From: Turnera subulata
Lineage: Eukaryota > Streptophyta > Magnoliopsida > Malpighiales > Passifloraceae
Reading direction: 5' to 3'
Assembly: GCA_028386065.3 (NCBI GenBank)
Contig: JAKUCV010007743.1
Span: 76,846 to 140,845, forward strand
Length of the DNA: 64,000 nucleotides
Under the pieces are notes generated by a model. That model did not search any database and was not told the DNA's origin. It saw nothing but the letters and a program-made list of their open reading frames with translations. Both the position numbers and the translations under genes were made by a program. This document shows positions 1 to 10,515 of the stretch, in pieces; within the stretch, counting starts at the first letter, position 1, and every line of letters begins with the position of its first letter.

Positions 1-2
1 TC

Positions 3-3000
3 CTCGACTCGGGAGGATCGATCAAGGCCGTCCATTCCTCCGCCGACCCGGGGCGGGTCCCGGAATGGAAGGAGCAGATCACGATCCGGGGCCTGGTGGT
101 GAGTGCGGTGTTGGGTGTGCTCTTCTGCATCATCACGCACAAGCTCAATCTAACGGTAGGGATCATCCCGTCGCTGAACGCCGCCGCCGGATTGCTCGGG
201 TTCTTCTTCGTCAAGTCGTGGACGGGGTTACTGTCCAGGTACTTGCTTGCTATGGATGAGAGGACGTATAACTTGGTTGGGGCGGATTATCCGGGTAATC
301 GGCGGAGGATATTAAGAACCCGGGTTTGGGTTGGATGATTGGGTTTATGTTCCTTGTTTGCTTTCTTGGGATTTTCAGTCTTACTCCGTTACGCAAGGTA
401 GTTTATTCTTTTTCTGTTGTTTTTTGTGTGTTTCTGTTTGTTTTCTCTTTAATCTCACAAAATTTAATGTGAAACAGCTGAGTTATAGTTTCTTTTGTGT
501 GATGATAGGTTATGGTGTTAGATTCCAAGCTTACATATCCTAGCGGGACAGCCATAGCTATGTTGATTAATAGCTTTCATACCCATACGGGAGCTGAGCT
601 ACCTGGGTAAGTAAGTAACAGATGTATAATTAAGCTTTACATTGCTTTTTGGTGCATAAGGAGGTTTGAAACTAAGCATTGTAAACTGAGCTAGCTTGAA
701 TTTCCTAATTTATCAGTCTATTTGTATGATTTTCTTTCACAGGAAACAAGTTTCATGTCTTGGAAAGTACTTGAGCATTAGCTTTGTTTGGAGCTGCTTT
801 AAGTGGTCTTTTAGCGGCATAGGGGATTCGTGTGGATTTGACAATTTTCCCTTTTTGTTATGACGCTGTTCAAAAACACGTAAGCTTCTTGAATTTGTTC
901 TTTTCTCTTAGTAGCTCTATCTCTCCCTTTAACGTCCACTCGCTTTTCATTTCTTGAATCTTGGCAGTTTAAAATTTTACTTGTATGATTCCATTTATGC
1001 AGGTTTTATTTTGCTTTTAGCCCAAGTTATGTTGGGTGCGGTCTTGTTTGTCCACACATTGTCAACTGCTCAGTTCTTCTTGGCGCCATAATCTCATGGG
1101 GTTTCCTTTGGCCCTATGTTTCCCAGCATGCAGGGGACTGGTATCCTGCTAACCTTGAGAGCAATGATTTTAAAGGTCTTTATGGGTACAAGGTGTGTGA
1201 AATATTTTTATGTCAATGGCAATGCCTTCCCTAACTGTTGGACTCAATGTTGTAATGTGCTTGAGCAGAAGTAGTTAATAGGCTTCCAGAGCTGGACACA
1301 TGTATGAATGGTTACACTTTGTTCTGTAACATAGATGTACATAGAAGTGACAGGAAAAATCCTAAATGATGCTGGAATTTTTAATTTAACTTCTTAAATC
1401 AGGTTCTTAAAACTGATTAGTTGTTAACTTGGTCTTCGAGCATTTATTAGTATTGTTTCCAAATCTCTCCCTTTGTGAAATTTGCCTCTTTCTAACATTA
1501 TTTCTCTTCTCGCTTTCCCTGCAGGTCTTCATTGCTATTTCCCTCATCCTTGGGGATGGTCTTTATAATTTAATTAAGATTATTTCCATAACCATCAAGG
1601 AAATATGTGACAAAAGAAGTAAACAGAATAACCTTCCTATTGTCAGGGAGGTTGAAGGTTAGAATTCATGTAGTCTCTTGTTTCTGAACTACAATATGTT
1701 TAATATGTTTGGTGGACCTCGATCTCTTGCTCTGTTGTTGACTGCTAGTTTGAAAGTGAACTACCTCCCAAACGTTGTTTTGATCGTAAATATGCATAAA
1801 ATGTTGATCCTGATTTGGCTGGTAGCGCCATCCATCAGTAGTTCACAACTTATCTACCTTCAGTAGAGGTACTTGAAAGTGACATACCAATGCAGTACTA
1901 TGCTCCAAGTATGAATATTTTCCCATGTTTGTTATTTCTTCCTCCTTTTGGCTCAACCTATGTTTTTGCCAAACTGTAGCACATTTGAGGAGGAAGGATG
2001 AATCAAGTGGTCAATGCCTCGTGCACTTGTTTCAATGATAAGTATGCTGTGGACAGAATATCTCCAATCAGTGGCATTTTTATTCCTTGACAGAGTGTAG
2101 GTGGAAATGTAATGATAGTATAATTTGTACTTATTACATCTACATCTTCATCATTCTTCCTGCTGTTATTGATAGATGTCTTGATATGGCTGATGTTTCC
2201 TCTCATGGTGCTTATGTTTTGATCTCATGGTTCCATTTCTTTCTGGTCTTCTAAACCTATCATTCACTTTAATTGTCACGAATTACTTGCTACACGTAGT
2301 GCCTTCACTTACAATGTTCCAGCTGATGCTGAATGTCTAACATTTGCTATAGCAGATCATGATACTTCCGAACTGCTATTGGAGAAGAGAAAGCGAGACG
2401 AGGTATTCCTGAAAGACAAGACACCCACCTGGTTCGCTGCCTCTGGTTATGTCGGACTTGTAGCAATTTCGACAGCAACAATTCCAATCATCTTTCCACC
2501 ACTGAAATGGTATTTAGTTCTATGTTCTTATGTTATTGCCCCTGCCCTCGCCTTCTGCAACTCTTATGGCTGCGGACTCACTGACTGGAGCTTGGCATCA
2601 ACATATGGAAAGATTGGGCTTTTCATAATTGCTTCATTGGTTGGAAGTGATGGTGGAGTGGTAGCTGGGTTAGCAGCTTGTGGGGTGATGACGTCCATTG
2701 TATCCACTGCAGCTGATCTCATGCAGGATTTCAAGACAGGTTACCTCACCCTCTCATCAGCTAAGTCCATGTTTGTGAGCCAGTTGGTTGGAACAGCCAT
2801 GGATTGTGTTGTTGCCCCATTGACTTTCTGGTTGTTCTGGAGTGCTTTTGACATTGGAGACCCAGATGGTCCATACAAAGCTCCATATGCTGTGATCTTC
2901 AGGGAAATGGCCATTCTGGGTACTGAGGGCTTCTCAGAGTTGCCCAAACATTGCCTTGCCATGTGTTGTGGATTCTTTGTGGGTGTTCTGGTGGTTAATC

Positions 3001-3290
3001 TCCTCAGGGATGTTACTCCTAAGAAGATCTCACAATTTATTTCTATACCAATGGCTATGTCTGTCACGTTTTACATCGGAGCATACTTTGCGATAGACAT
3101 GTTTGTTGGCACGGTGATTTTGTTTGTGTGGGAGAGAATTAACCGAAAAGATGCCGAGGATTATGCAGGAATTGTGGCCTCTGGTTTAATTTGTGGAGAT
3201 GGGATTTGGACAATACCATCGGCCATCCTCTCCATTTTCAGGATTAATCCACCCATCTGTATGTACTTTGGACCCACTTCGAGTAGCTGA
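3..3290 (+). pseudogene. YSL7-like: YSL (Yellow Stripe-like) oligopeptide-family metal transporter, 5' truncated by window, probably inactivated
   Basis: Members of the OPT/YSL family move metal-nicotianamine complexes across membranes. Segments that can be joined: 3-397, 509-606, 743-879, 1003-1192, 1525-1657 and 2356-3290, all with GT-AG borders in consistent phase. Seen: [12 protein letters not shown] and [18 protein letters not shown] near the N-terminus, [40 protein letters not shown], then a 303-codon last exon with YGCGLTDWSLASTYGK, DLMQDFKTGYLTLSSAKSMF and GLICGDGIWTIPSAILS. The pattern fits the YSL5/7/8 branch. Lesions: KSWTGLLS runs straight into [11 protein letters not shown], so about 30 residues and the first intron are missing; a 1-bp loss near 302 makes the frame end at TGA 336; a 1-bp loss near 856 makes another stop. 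The last exon is intact. The gene begins before the window. Family assignment is certain; loss of function is inferred. Confidence 0.85.
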
Positions 3291-3304
3291 GCAGGGGATG
3301 GACC

Positions 3305-3965
3305 ACTGGTGTCACGTTGTGTTCTTTTTACTACAATCTTTATTGGGTTCTGTAAATATGTATGATATGCTTTATCGTTTGAAGGGTCTTGCGCATTTGC
3401 TGAAGAAAGTGCAACAAAACTTTTTATAGGAAATAGAAGAAGAAATTTATCTGTCTCGTCTCTCCCGTGATGATATGATTTGTTCTTACTGAAACAGCAA
3501 ACAAACAAGGAAATGCTGCAGGAAATCAGGAGCATATTGTGGAGACCCAAGACAGAAGTTGAATTCGATGGACTCTCTTGTCCCTCACCCAACAGTTAAA
3601 TAACATATGGGCATTTTTGCAATTCGATTAGGTCAAAAGCAACAATCACTAGTTCATTTCTCTACATTACAAGCTGCGATTGTAAATTGTTTTTTTCCTA
3701 ATGATTTATTAACGAACTTAAAGTGCTTTGATTGAAATACTTCACAGTACTAATTTGAAACATTATCATGAAACATCACTAAGCGATATGATGCCTCTAC
3801 CAATCCTTTTTAAGGAATAAGTTGGTAAGTTAAGCATTAGGCTCTTAATTTTTTTAAAACAAAACCCGTGCATAGATCTACTTTAGAGCAGGGAATAAAG
3901 GTTTCAAATACGTGATCATATGTTCAAGATAATTATAAACAAAAGAGGGTGTCCCTGCCCTCTTT
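3305..3965 (+). repeat. YSL 3' UTR and downstream flank, copy 1 of a segmental duplication
   Basis: This stretch after the YSL stop codon is closely similar to 9545-10515. Shared landmarks include the cgcatttgctgaagaaagtg block, the acagcaaacaaacaa block, gacagaagttgaattc, and the terminal gagggtgtccctgccctct. Copy 1 lacks about 300 bp present in the other copy between its caattcgatt and caaaagcaac landmarks. Its first 120 bp also occur at 6365-6490. Confidence 0.85.
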
Positions 3966-4290
3966 AAATATATGGATTGGCCCCTAAAAGCCTACTGCAA
4001 GATTTATAAGTAAGAGATTTCGAACCTTCAGGTGTAGAGTGATCCTCCCGAGTCTGCCAAATGATAAGCTTCAACATAGCAAGGATCACTGCTACAAAGA
4101 ACGTGCAGTTGGTTGACCCTTGAGTAAAGGAGAGTCTTCTCCTTTTGTCAGCAAAAGAGTCAATTCATTAGGATCTGGTCTCCAAAGCTCTGAAATAGCA
4201 CCATGAACTAGTCCTCCCAATTTTCTATCCTGAGCCGCAGCTGCTTCATAAAACTGAACTGTAAGTTTGTAGTGGCTGAATGGGGTAATC
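3966..4290. other. Gene-free stretch
   Basis: AT-rich sequence between the duplicated YSL flank and the LINE relic. I see no coding frame, RNA gene or repeat boundary in it. Confidence 0.5.
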
Positions 4291-4293
4291 TCC

Positions 4294-4460
4294 TCCTTTT
4301 TTTTTGGCAGAAAAGATAGAATTTTTATTAGATACTAAAAAGTATAACAAGGAGAGCATAAGAGAAAATTGCAACCAGGCCACGAGATCAGAGATTCTAC
4401 CAGCACCTTGTTTAGCTAATTCATCTGCAACATGGTTAGAACTTCTTAATTATTATCACT
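4294..4460 (-). mobile_element. LINE 3'-end relic (RNase H tail and poly(A))
   Basis: On the minus strand the sequence reads SNHVADELAKQGAG, the C-terminal signature of the RNase H domain of plant L1-type retrotransposons, followed by a short 3' tail and an A-run (the T-run at about 4294-4302 on the plus strand). Only about 50 codons remain. The upstream end stops near the foldback repeat starting at 4467, which may have been the point of insertion or breakage. Confidence 0.7.
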
Positions 4461-4466
4461 CCATTG

Positions 4467-4643
4467 AGCAAAAAAAATATCAATCCAGTTTCACTAGCAG
4501 GTGCAGATGGATCGACGGTCCAAAGCAGTGACTGTTTGCCACATGGATTACGGATCAACGGTTGACGAATCCATATGGCAAACAGCCACTGTTTAGACTG
4601 TGATCCGTCTGCACCAGCTAGTGAAATTAGATAGATATTTGCT
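4467..4643. repeat. Long foldback (inverted repeat) element, about 80-nt arms
   Basis: The left arm starts agcaaa and runs through tttcactagcaggtgcag and gactgtttgccacatgga. The right arm is its reverse complement with scattered mismatches (tccatatggcaaacagccac, ctgcaccagctagtgaaa, tatttgct). The loop is only about 20 nt. The outermost few bases pair less well because of an A-run in the left arm. No clear target site duplication was found. The structure suits a foldback MITE; a young hairpin small-RNA locus is the alternative. Confidence 0.7.
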
Positions 4644-5704
4644 TGATGATCTTGAAAGAGAATCATATACATATATAGGAGCCACTAGAGGCTTCTTTTG
4701 GTACTCTTTTTTCTTCAGAATTAATCCCACCCCGCGTATGCAAAAACTCTAGGTGGGGTTGCCTTGTTATATATCGGAACTACGACCCAGAAAAATATTT
4801 GCCTAACACACACATCATTTTGCATAAAGCAAAGAGTAGTTGAGATGTTCAGGGAAGACTTTTGCACCAAATACGAGAAATGGGCTCTGAATTTTTGCAC
4901 CGCATCCTAATCTCACACACCTTTGTAATAGAAATAATTCTAAATTTTATAATATTCACCCTTCTACTAGTACTACAATTACCACATAACAGAAGAGGAG
5001 GTGCTATCTTCGTGTCAATGCCTCCACAATTCACATGGACTGCACCTTTGGTTGCACGAGCCACCCAACCAAGGAAGGTGGCTCATGGAGTCGGAGTGGG
5101 CGGGCTAGGAATTGGTTAGGCGGCTCTTTTAAATATTTGCAAATTTTGTTCAACTCAGATACCTCTCTCTTCTTCGGATAAATGAATTAAAGGGTTTTGT
5201 AAATTTTTTGGGGTTAAATTCAACAGTCAGAAAAAAAATAAAATAAAAAACTATTTTATTTAGAAGGATATTCGGTTATATTGTTGATTGCGATACAATT
5301 CGATGTAGAGATTACCTCTCTTTAGAAGAACTTGTCAGATTGTGTTAAGGAAGTGGCTCCACACTAAAAGCAAAGTCCTCATTCATTCCTCGCCACCTTC
5401 CTAACCCCGCCAAAATAACTGGAACTTCACGAGTCAAGGGGACGCGCGTGTATAGTGCCAAATTAAAGGCATTCATGCCTCTTGTTTTGCCTACCTAAAG
5501 GCAAATTAAAGGCACTCATGCAAAACCGACATCTTGATCCCTCCACTTCATAACAAGTCTATATAAACCAGTTCCTCTTCCAACCACCGTGCCCTCACAT
5601 AAACCCAACAACCACCCAAAATAAAAGAGAAGATAGGAATCAAGAATTTCTAATTGTTGCTCCTGGCTATGTTTGCGGCCACTGCATGTCTCACCATCCG
5701 CGAG
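4644..5704. other. Gene-free stretch
   Basis: No convincing frame, RNA gene or element boundary. Small frames in this stretch show no family resemblance and no domain-like composition. Confidence 0.5.
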
Positions 5705-5940
5705 AAAACAACAAAGGACACCAATGTATGATTGGTTCAAGTAATAAATGATTCTATATAAAAAAAAAAAAGTAATAAATGATTTTGTTTCGCTTAAGCA
5801 AGATCTCGGGTTTTCAATAGGAGACTCACCCACCAGGTGCGCGACCCAAATCGAATTCAGATTAGTCGGGCCAAGATTTTGGATATCGGGAGGGGAGCGG
5901 AAAAAAAAAAAAAGAAGAAGAAAAAACAACAAAGGACCCC
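5705..5940 (+). mobile_element. tRNA-derived SINE with imperfect target duplication
   Basis: The target duplication is aaaacaacaaaggacacc at 5705-5722 and aaaacaacaaaggacccc at 5923-5940, with one mismatch. The body starts aatgtatgattggttcaag (A-box-like), has cgcttaagcaagatctcggg followed by a B-box-like ggttttcaatag, and ends in an A-rich tail (5901-5922). A tRNA-like head plus A tail and flanking duplication is the usual SINE structure. The head itself carries a tiny secondary insertion (see 5739-5784). Confidence 0.7.
5739..5784. mobile_element. Micro-insertion inside the SINE: ctatata plus A-run with 15-bp duplication
   Basis: aagtaataaatgatt occurs at 5739-5753 and again at 5770-5784, flanking a 16-bp insert that is almost only an A-run. 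This is the signature of an extremely 5'-truncated retroposon insertion, here nested in the SINE head. Confidence 0.6.
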
Positions 5941-6208
5941 ACGGATGAAGTCACCTCACTTCAACAATTTAAGATCCTCTACATCAAAGCTACCCCTCCC
6001 GCCCATGTACATCTTGTCAAAAGTGCGAACGTGACGATTTTCACTTTACACTCTCATCTACAGAAAAACACAGGCATGAATCTTAAATTCGTAAAATCTG
6101 CTACTTGAGGAGGCGGAATCCTTTTCTTTAAAGAATGCCAGGCAACTCCCATAAGAGGTGAAAGAAAATGTTGTGCAACATCGTTACAAACATTAGTGGA
6201 TTTCACGG
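5941..6208. other. Gene-free spacer before YSL fragment 2
   Basis: No coding frame or repeat structure recognised. Confidence 0.4.
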
Positions 6209-6490
6209 TAGGAATTCTTGGAAAAAAGATGCCGAGGATCATGCTGTAGTTGTTGCCTCTGGTGTAATTTGTGGAGGTGGGATTTGGACAATACCATCAG
6301 CAATCCTCTCTATTTTCAGGATTAATCCACCCATCTGCATGTACTTTGGACCCACTTAGAGTAGTCTGGTGCCACGTTGTACTTCTATGTTTTTTGAACT
6401 ACAATCTTTATTGGATTCTGTAAATGTTTATGATGTTGATGTGCTTTATAATCTAAACGTGCGCATTTGCTGGAGAAAGTGCGACGAAAC
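6209..6490 (+). pseudogene. YSL 3'-exon fragment, copy 2 (about 45 codons plus 3' UTR)
   Basis: The frame starting near 6209 reads KKDAEDHAVVVASG, then ICGGGIWTIPSAILS and INPPICMYFGPT before a stop. This closely matches the last residues of the YSL gene at 3148-3290, and the homology continues through the 3' UTR to about 6490. Upstream exons are absent. It is a truncated duplicate, not a gene. It differs from the third copy at 9545 because both contain the same 3' UTR segment. Confidence 0.85.
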
Positions 6491-6556
<66 letters not shown>

Positions 6557-6575
6557 TTATTTTTTTTTTTTTTTT
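6491..6575. repeat. (ATT)n microsatellite followed by a T-run
   Basis: About 20 uninterrupted TTA/ATT units directly follow the cgaaac of YSL copy 2 and lead into a run of T. The array replaced or expanded from the position where the other copies read cttttatagg. Confidence 0.95.
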
Positions 6576-7083
6576 GTGATGCCGTGTTTGAATCTGATGG
6601 CGTGAATCGTGATGCTCTGGATGTTGTTAATATTGTCTCTAAAATTGTTTTATGATGGCTTGTCTGGTTAATACTGTCTTGGCGGAGTCGATTCTCGATC
6701 TGTATTCTGTCTGCAATTCTTTGATTATATATAGCTTGAGGGTACCCTTTTGATTGTCTTGGAGGTGTCTGACGTCGATTTGAAGTCGAAGGATGAAGAT
6801 TAATTTCAAATCTTAAGTCTTACTTCGATTGCTACCGCTTTCCCTCTCGGATCTGAAGGGAAGGGGATGGCATTTGTTCTTTTGCTTGAAGGAGCCAGGA
6901 GGAGTTAATCTTTTAACATTTATTTCTGAATTGAACTCACTTAGCTACCTTGCTTTTCCTAATTGAGTCTTGATCTGCTGATCAGATTTTCAAATTTTCA
7001 AGGGTTAGGGGCTTAGGGCTGTAATCCTGCCACTCATTTTTGAACTCGTCTTCACTCTTTTTGACCTGATCTTCACTCTTAAT
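6576..7083. other. Gene-free stretch before the Mutator-like element
   Basis: No recognisable gene or repeat. The last 10 bases of the flank, 7084-7093, form the left target duplication of the next element. Confidence 0.4.
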
Positions 7084-8978
7084 GCCTCTATTGGGCTTTA
7101 TTACAAAATACCCCCTGAACTTTTGGTCAAACAAAGATCACCCCCTGATAAAAAAAAACCAGTATTTGACCCCCCAAACTTCGTGATTCCACGGTTTACC
7201 CCCTATGGTTGGCCCGATTCCGTTTCCGTCACCAGATTTAACGGAGGTTACGGATGGTGGACATGTGGATTCATTGATTTGCGCCACCTATTTTTTAAAA
7301 TAAACATATTTTTTCTTTCTTCATATTTTTTTCTTTTTCACCTATTTTCTTTCCCGGTTTTTTATGTCTTTTTTTTCTTTTTTTTCTTTCTCCTTTTATT
7401 TTTTTTTTTTCTTTCTCCTTTCTTTGCTTTCACCTTTTTTCTTCCTTCCTCTTCTTTACGCCTCGCACTCCTCCTCCCCCTAATTGTCACCGCCACCGCC
7501 GCCCCCACCACAACCAAGAATTCAATAATAACACAAAACCAAAGACACAATTCAATCTCCAAACAATTTCATCACTATTCAGCAACAAACATTCAAGTAT
7601 TGAAACATTAATAAAATTCAGAAACGAAATAATAGTGCACCAAACATTAAATCATAGAAGCCCTAACCTCTTGTGTCCCTTTCCTAAGGGCTCAATAAAT
7701 CTCTTCACGGCACAAACGAAAAGGGAAAAAAACTGGAGCGCCATGCCGACCACAACGTCATCATCGATCCCTCCTCCATCAACTCCAGCGCCACGCCCAG
7801 GCCCCTCTCCTCGACTTGGCAACGATGGACTGAGATGAAAACAGGTGGACGGCAGCGGCTCGAGGAGGAAAAGAAGGAGATGAAACGGAAGCGGCGAGAG
7901 AGCGAGGAAAAGAAACTGGGTCGGGGAGAAAATCGAGAGGAAAGAAAAGAAGAGGAAGAGAGGGAGAGATTAAGGAAAACAAATCGTGGGGAAGAGGAGA
8001 GAAAGTGGGAAGGAGTGGGCGGCGGCTCGGAAGTGAAAGAAGAAAAAAAAAAAAAGAAGAAAGAAATAAGGAGGAAAACAAAAGAAAGAGAGAAAGAGGA
8101 AAAGAAGAAAAAAAAAAGAAGAAGAAGAAGCAGTAAGGAGAAGAAGATGGTGATGGTGATGGTGATGATGGTGGTGGTGGCATGGTAGCCTTTTCCAGGA
8201 GGGAACAGATTGGGTTAGGAGGTTGTTGTTGCTTTTCTTCTTTAAACTAGGAAGTATTTTTTTCCCCATTTTTTTGTCACTCGTCATTTCCTTTTCTCTT
8301 TCCCTGTTGTATAAATATGTTTTTCTAAAAAAATACCAATTAAAAAATTAAATAGGAAATAATTTATTGAATTTTTTTCTTTATTTCACTTTTTTTGTTT
8401 TTTCTTTAAAAATAAATAACCAATAATAATCTTATCAGCCGAATTTCTTCTTCCTTTTCTTTTTTATTTTATTGTTTCTTAAAAAATAAAATAGGAGAAA
8501 GAAATTTCATCAACCACATAAATAGGCTAAATATTCCTCCTATTGTTTAAATATTCTATTTTTTTTGTTTTAAATATAATAATTAAAATTCATTTTTTTT
8601 ACTTTCTTTTTATAATTCTTTATTGTTTTTTTCATTTTTTACTTTCTTTATTTTCCCTTTTCTTATGATATAAGTATTTAATATTTTTTGTTTTGTTTTA
8701 AAAAGTAATAATTATTACATGGTTTGTCTTTTTTATTTTTATAATTTTTTCTAAACATTAAAGTGAAAAAAGAATCGAACGGTAATGAGCTTGCCACGTG
8801 TCAATCATCCGTATATTCCGTTAAGTCAACTAACACAAGTGTAAAAACCCTAACGGAATGAGGCAAATTGCGAAAAAGTAAACTTTAGGGGGCTAAATAC
8901 CGGTTTTTTTTTGTCAGGGGGTGACCTTAGTTTGACCAAAAGTTCAGGGGGTATTTTGTAATGAAGCCGCCTCTATTG
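7084..8978. mobile_element. Non-autonomous Mutator-like (MULE) DNA transposon with long TIRs
   Basis: A perfect 10-bp target duplication, gcctctattg, flanks the element at 7084-7093 and 8969-8978; the body is 7094-8968 (1875 bp). The ends are inverted repeats beginning ggctt(t/c)attacaaaata and containing ccccctgaacttttggtcaa. They pair well for about 90 bp and, with more divergence, to about 180 bp (ttaacgga and ttacggatg blocks at 7230-7260 and 8800-8830). Long TIRs with a 9-11 bp duplication are the Mutator hallmark. No transposase frame is present. The interior is a pyrimidine-rich tract (about 7290-7450), a purine-rich tract (about 7845-8140) and a very AT-rich segment (8300-8760). Internal frames are low-complexity. 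Confidence 0.85.
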
Positions 8979-9544
8979 GAATCTTTCTTCCAAGTCATCT
9001 TTTGATCCTCTTTAGTGATAACTTCCAAATCATATTTTTGAGTTAGGATCTTACTTCCAAGTTCATCTTATTCGGAATTGACGTCTTTTTTTGAGTTTGA
9101 TCTTAACTTGCGTTCCTTCTATTTGACATAAGTATTAATTTTGGTTTGAACGTTCTATACAAAAGCAGAGAGAAAGAAAGAAAGAGTAGAACAAGACTTT
9201 ATTTCGAAAAAATTTAACATATTCTTAGACCCAGAAGAACAAGCGAAATCTCCTTAGCTGGTATTACTAATTAAGGAAGACACCATCCTTTCTCATAATT
9301 TATATTAATTCTCTTTTAATTTTGGAATGTCATTGTACATTTTCTTAACTATTTTACTGCTTAACTTAGTGTAATATGTTATCTAGTTTAAAATGATCAT
9401 CATGTTCCATTAACTTTTTGTTGATAGAAGATCATTTTATCAACGGTAATGCTACATGTACCAAAGAATTCCTATTAACCCATATGTCATATGCCACATC
9501 ACCATCTAATTAACTAAAATTTTGCCACATCAGTTTTTTAAAAT
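8979..9544. other. Gene-free stretch
   Basis: Continuation of the locus flanking the MULE. Nothing recognised apart from AT-rich sequence. Confidence 0.4.
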
Positions 9545-10515
9545 CATGGTGCCCCGTTGTACTTTTATGTTGTTTGAACTGCAATCTTTATTGGATTCTG
9601 TAAATATGTATGATATGCTTTTATCATTTAAAGGTCTTGCGCATTTGCTGAAGAAAGTGCAACGAAACTTTTATAGGGAATAGAAGAAGAAATTTGATCC
9701 TCCTCGTCTCTCCTGTGATGGCTGATGACTCTGATTTGTTCTCACTAAAACAGCAAACAAACAAAGAAATGCAGCAGAAGATCAGGATGCATGTTGTGGA
9801 GGCCCAAGACAGAAGTTGAATTCAATGGACTCTCTAGTCCCTCGCCCAACAATCAACAACATATGGGCCCTTTTTCAATTCGATTTGGTTATGCATGTCA
9901 CAACTTTAGTAACACAATTTAATGCAAGTTACTAATCGCAAAACAAACTTACAAATTGAAACTTTGAGGTTCACACTCATATTGTTAGTACTCTCGACTT
10001 CTTTATGCTGCTTATGTCACCATCTCAATGGATAAAATAAATTTGATAATATTTGACAATTTATCCTCTGGCTTACTCTGGATTCAGTTAGATAGGTCTA
10101 TGAGTTCCCTGAACAATTTTCGCCTCCAGAACCGAATGATGCCTTTCCTAGTTAATTTGCACTTGTCATTTGAGTATTGGAACGACAAAAGCAACAATCA
10201 TTAGTTCATTTCTTTATATTACAAGCTGCTTTTGTAAAGTTTTTTTCCTTATGTTTTCTTAACGAACTTGAAAAGCTTGATTGAAATACTTCACAATACT
10301 AATTTGAAACATTATCATGAAACATCATTAAGCGATATGATGCCTTCTACCAATGCTTTTGAGGAATAAGTTGGTAAGTTAAACATTAAGCTGTTAATCT
10401 TTTTTAAAAAAGAACACCCTCGCTTTGATCTACTTTTGAGCAGGGAATAAAGGTTTGTAATACGTGATCATATGTCCAATATAATTATAAACAAAAGAGG
10501 GTGTCCCTGCCCTCT
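9545..10515 (+). repeat. YSL 3' UTR and downstream flank, copy 3 of the segmental duplication
   Basis: Homologous to 3305-3965 from the gttgtacttttatg block to gagggtgtccctgccctct. It includes about 300 bp (roughly 9893-10187) not present in copy 1. No YSL coding sequence precedes it, so the duplicated gene body has been lost or the duplication began in the 3' UTR. Confidence 0.85.

Noticed and set aside
150..300. Possibility that the missing YSL residues lie in an unseen intron
   Set aside because: The sequence runs without interruption from KSWTG to LLAMDE in a few bases, so there is no room for an intron containing them; this must be a deletion or an assembly collapse.
2741..3592. Minus-strand frames opposite the YSL last exon and 3' UTR
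   Set aside because: Shadows of the conserved plus-strand YSL exon; no own domain.
6369..6655. Frames with poly-Leu or poly-Ile stretches
   Set aside because: They read the (ATT)n microsatellite and adjacent T-run next to the YSL fragment.
7362..8287. Long frames rich in Lys/Glu/Arg or Ser/Phe/Pro inside the MULE
   Set aside because: They are translations of purine or pyrimidine tracts on both strands with no domain composition; the same DNA is open in several frames, which is expected for such tracts.
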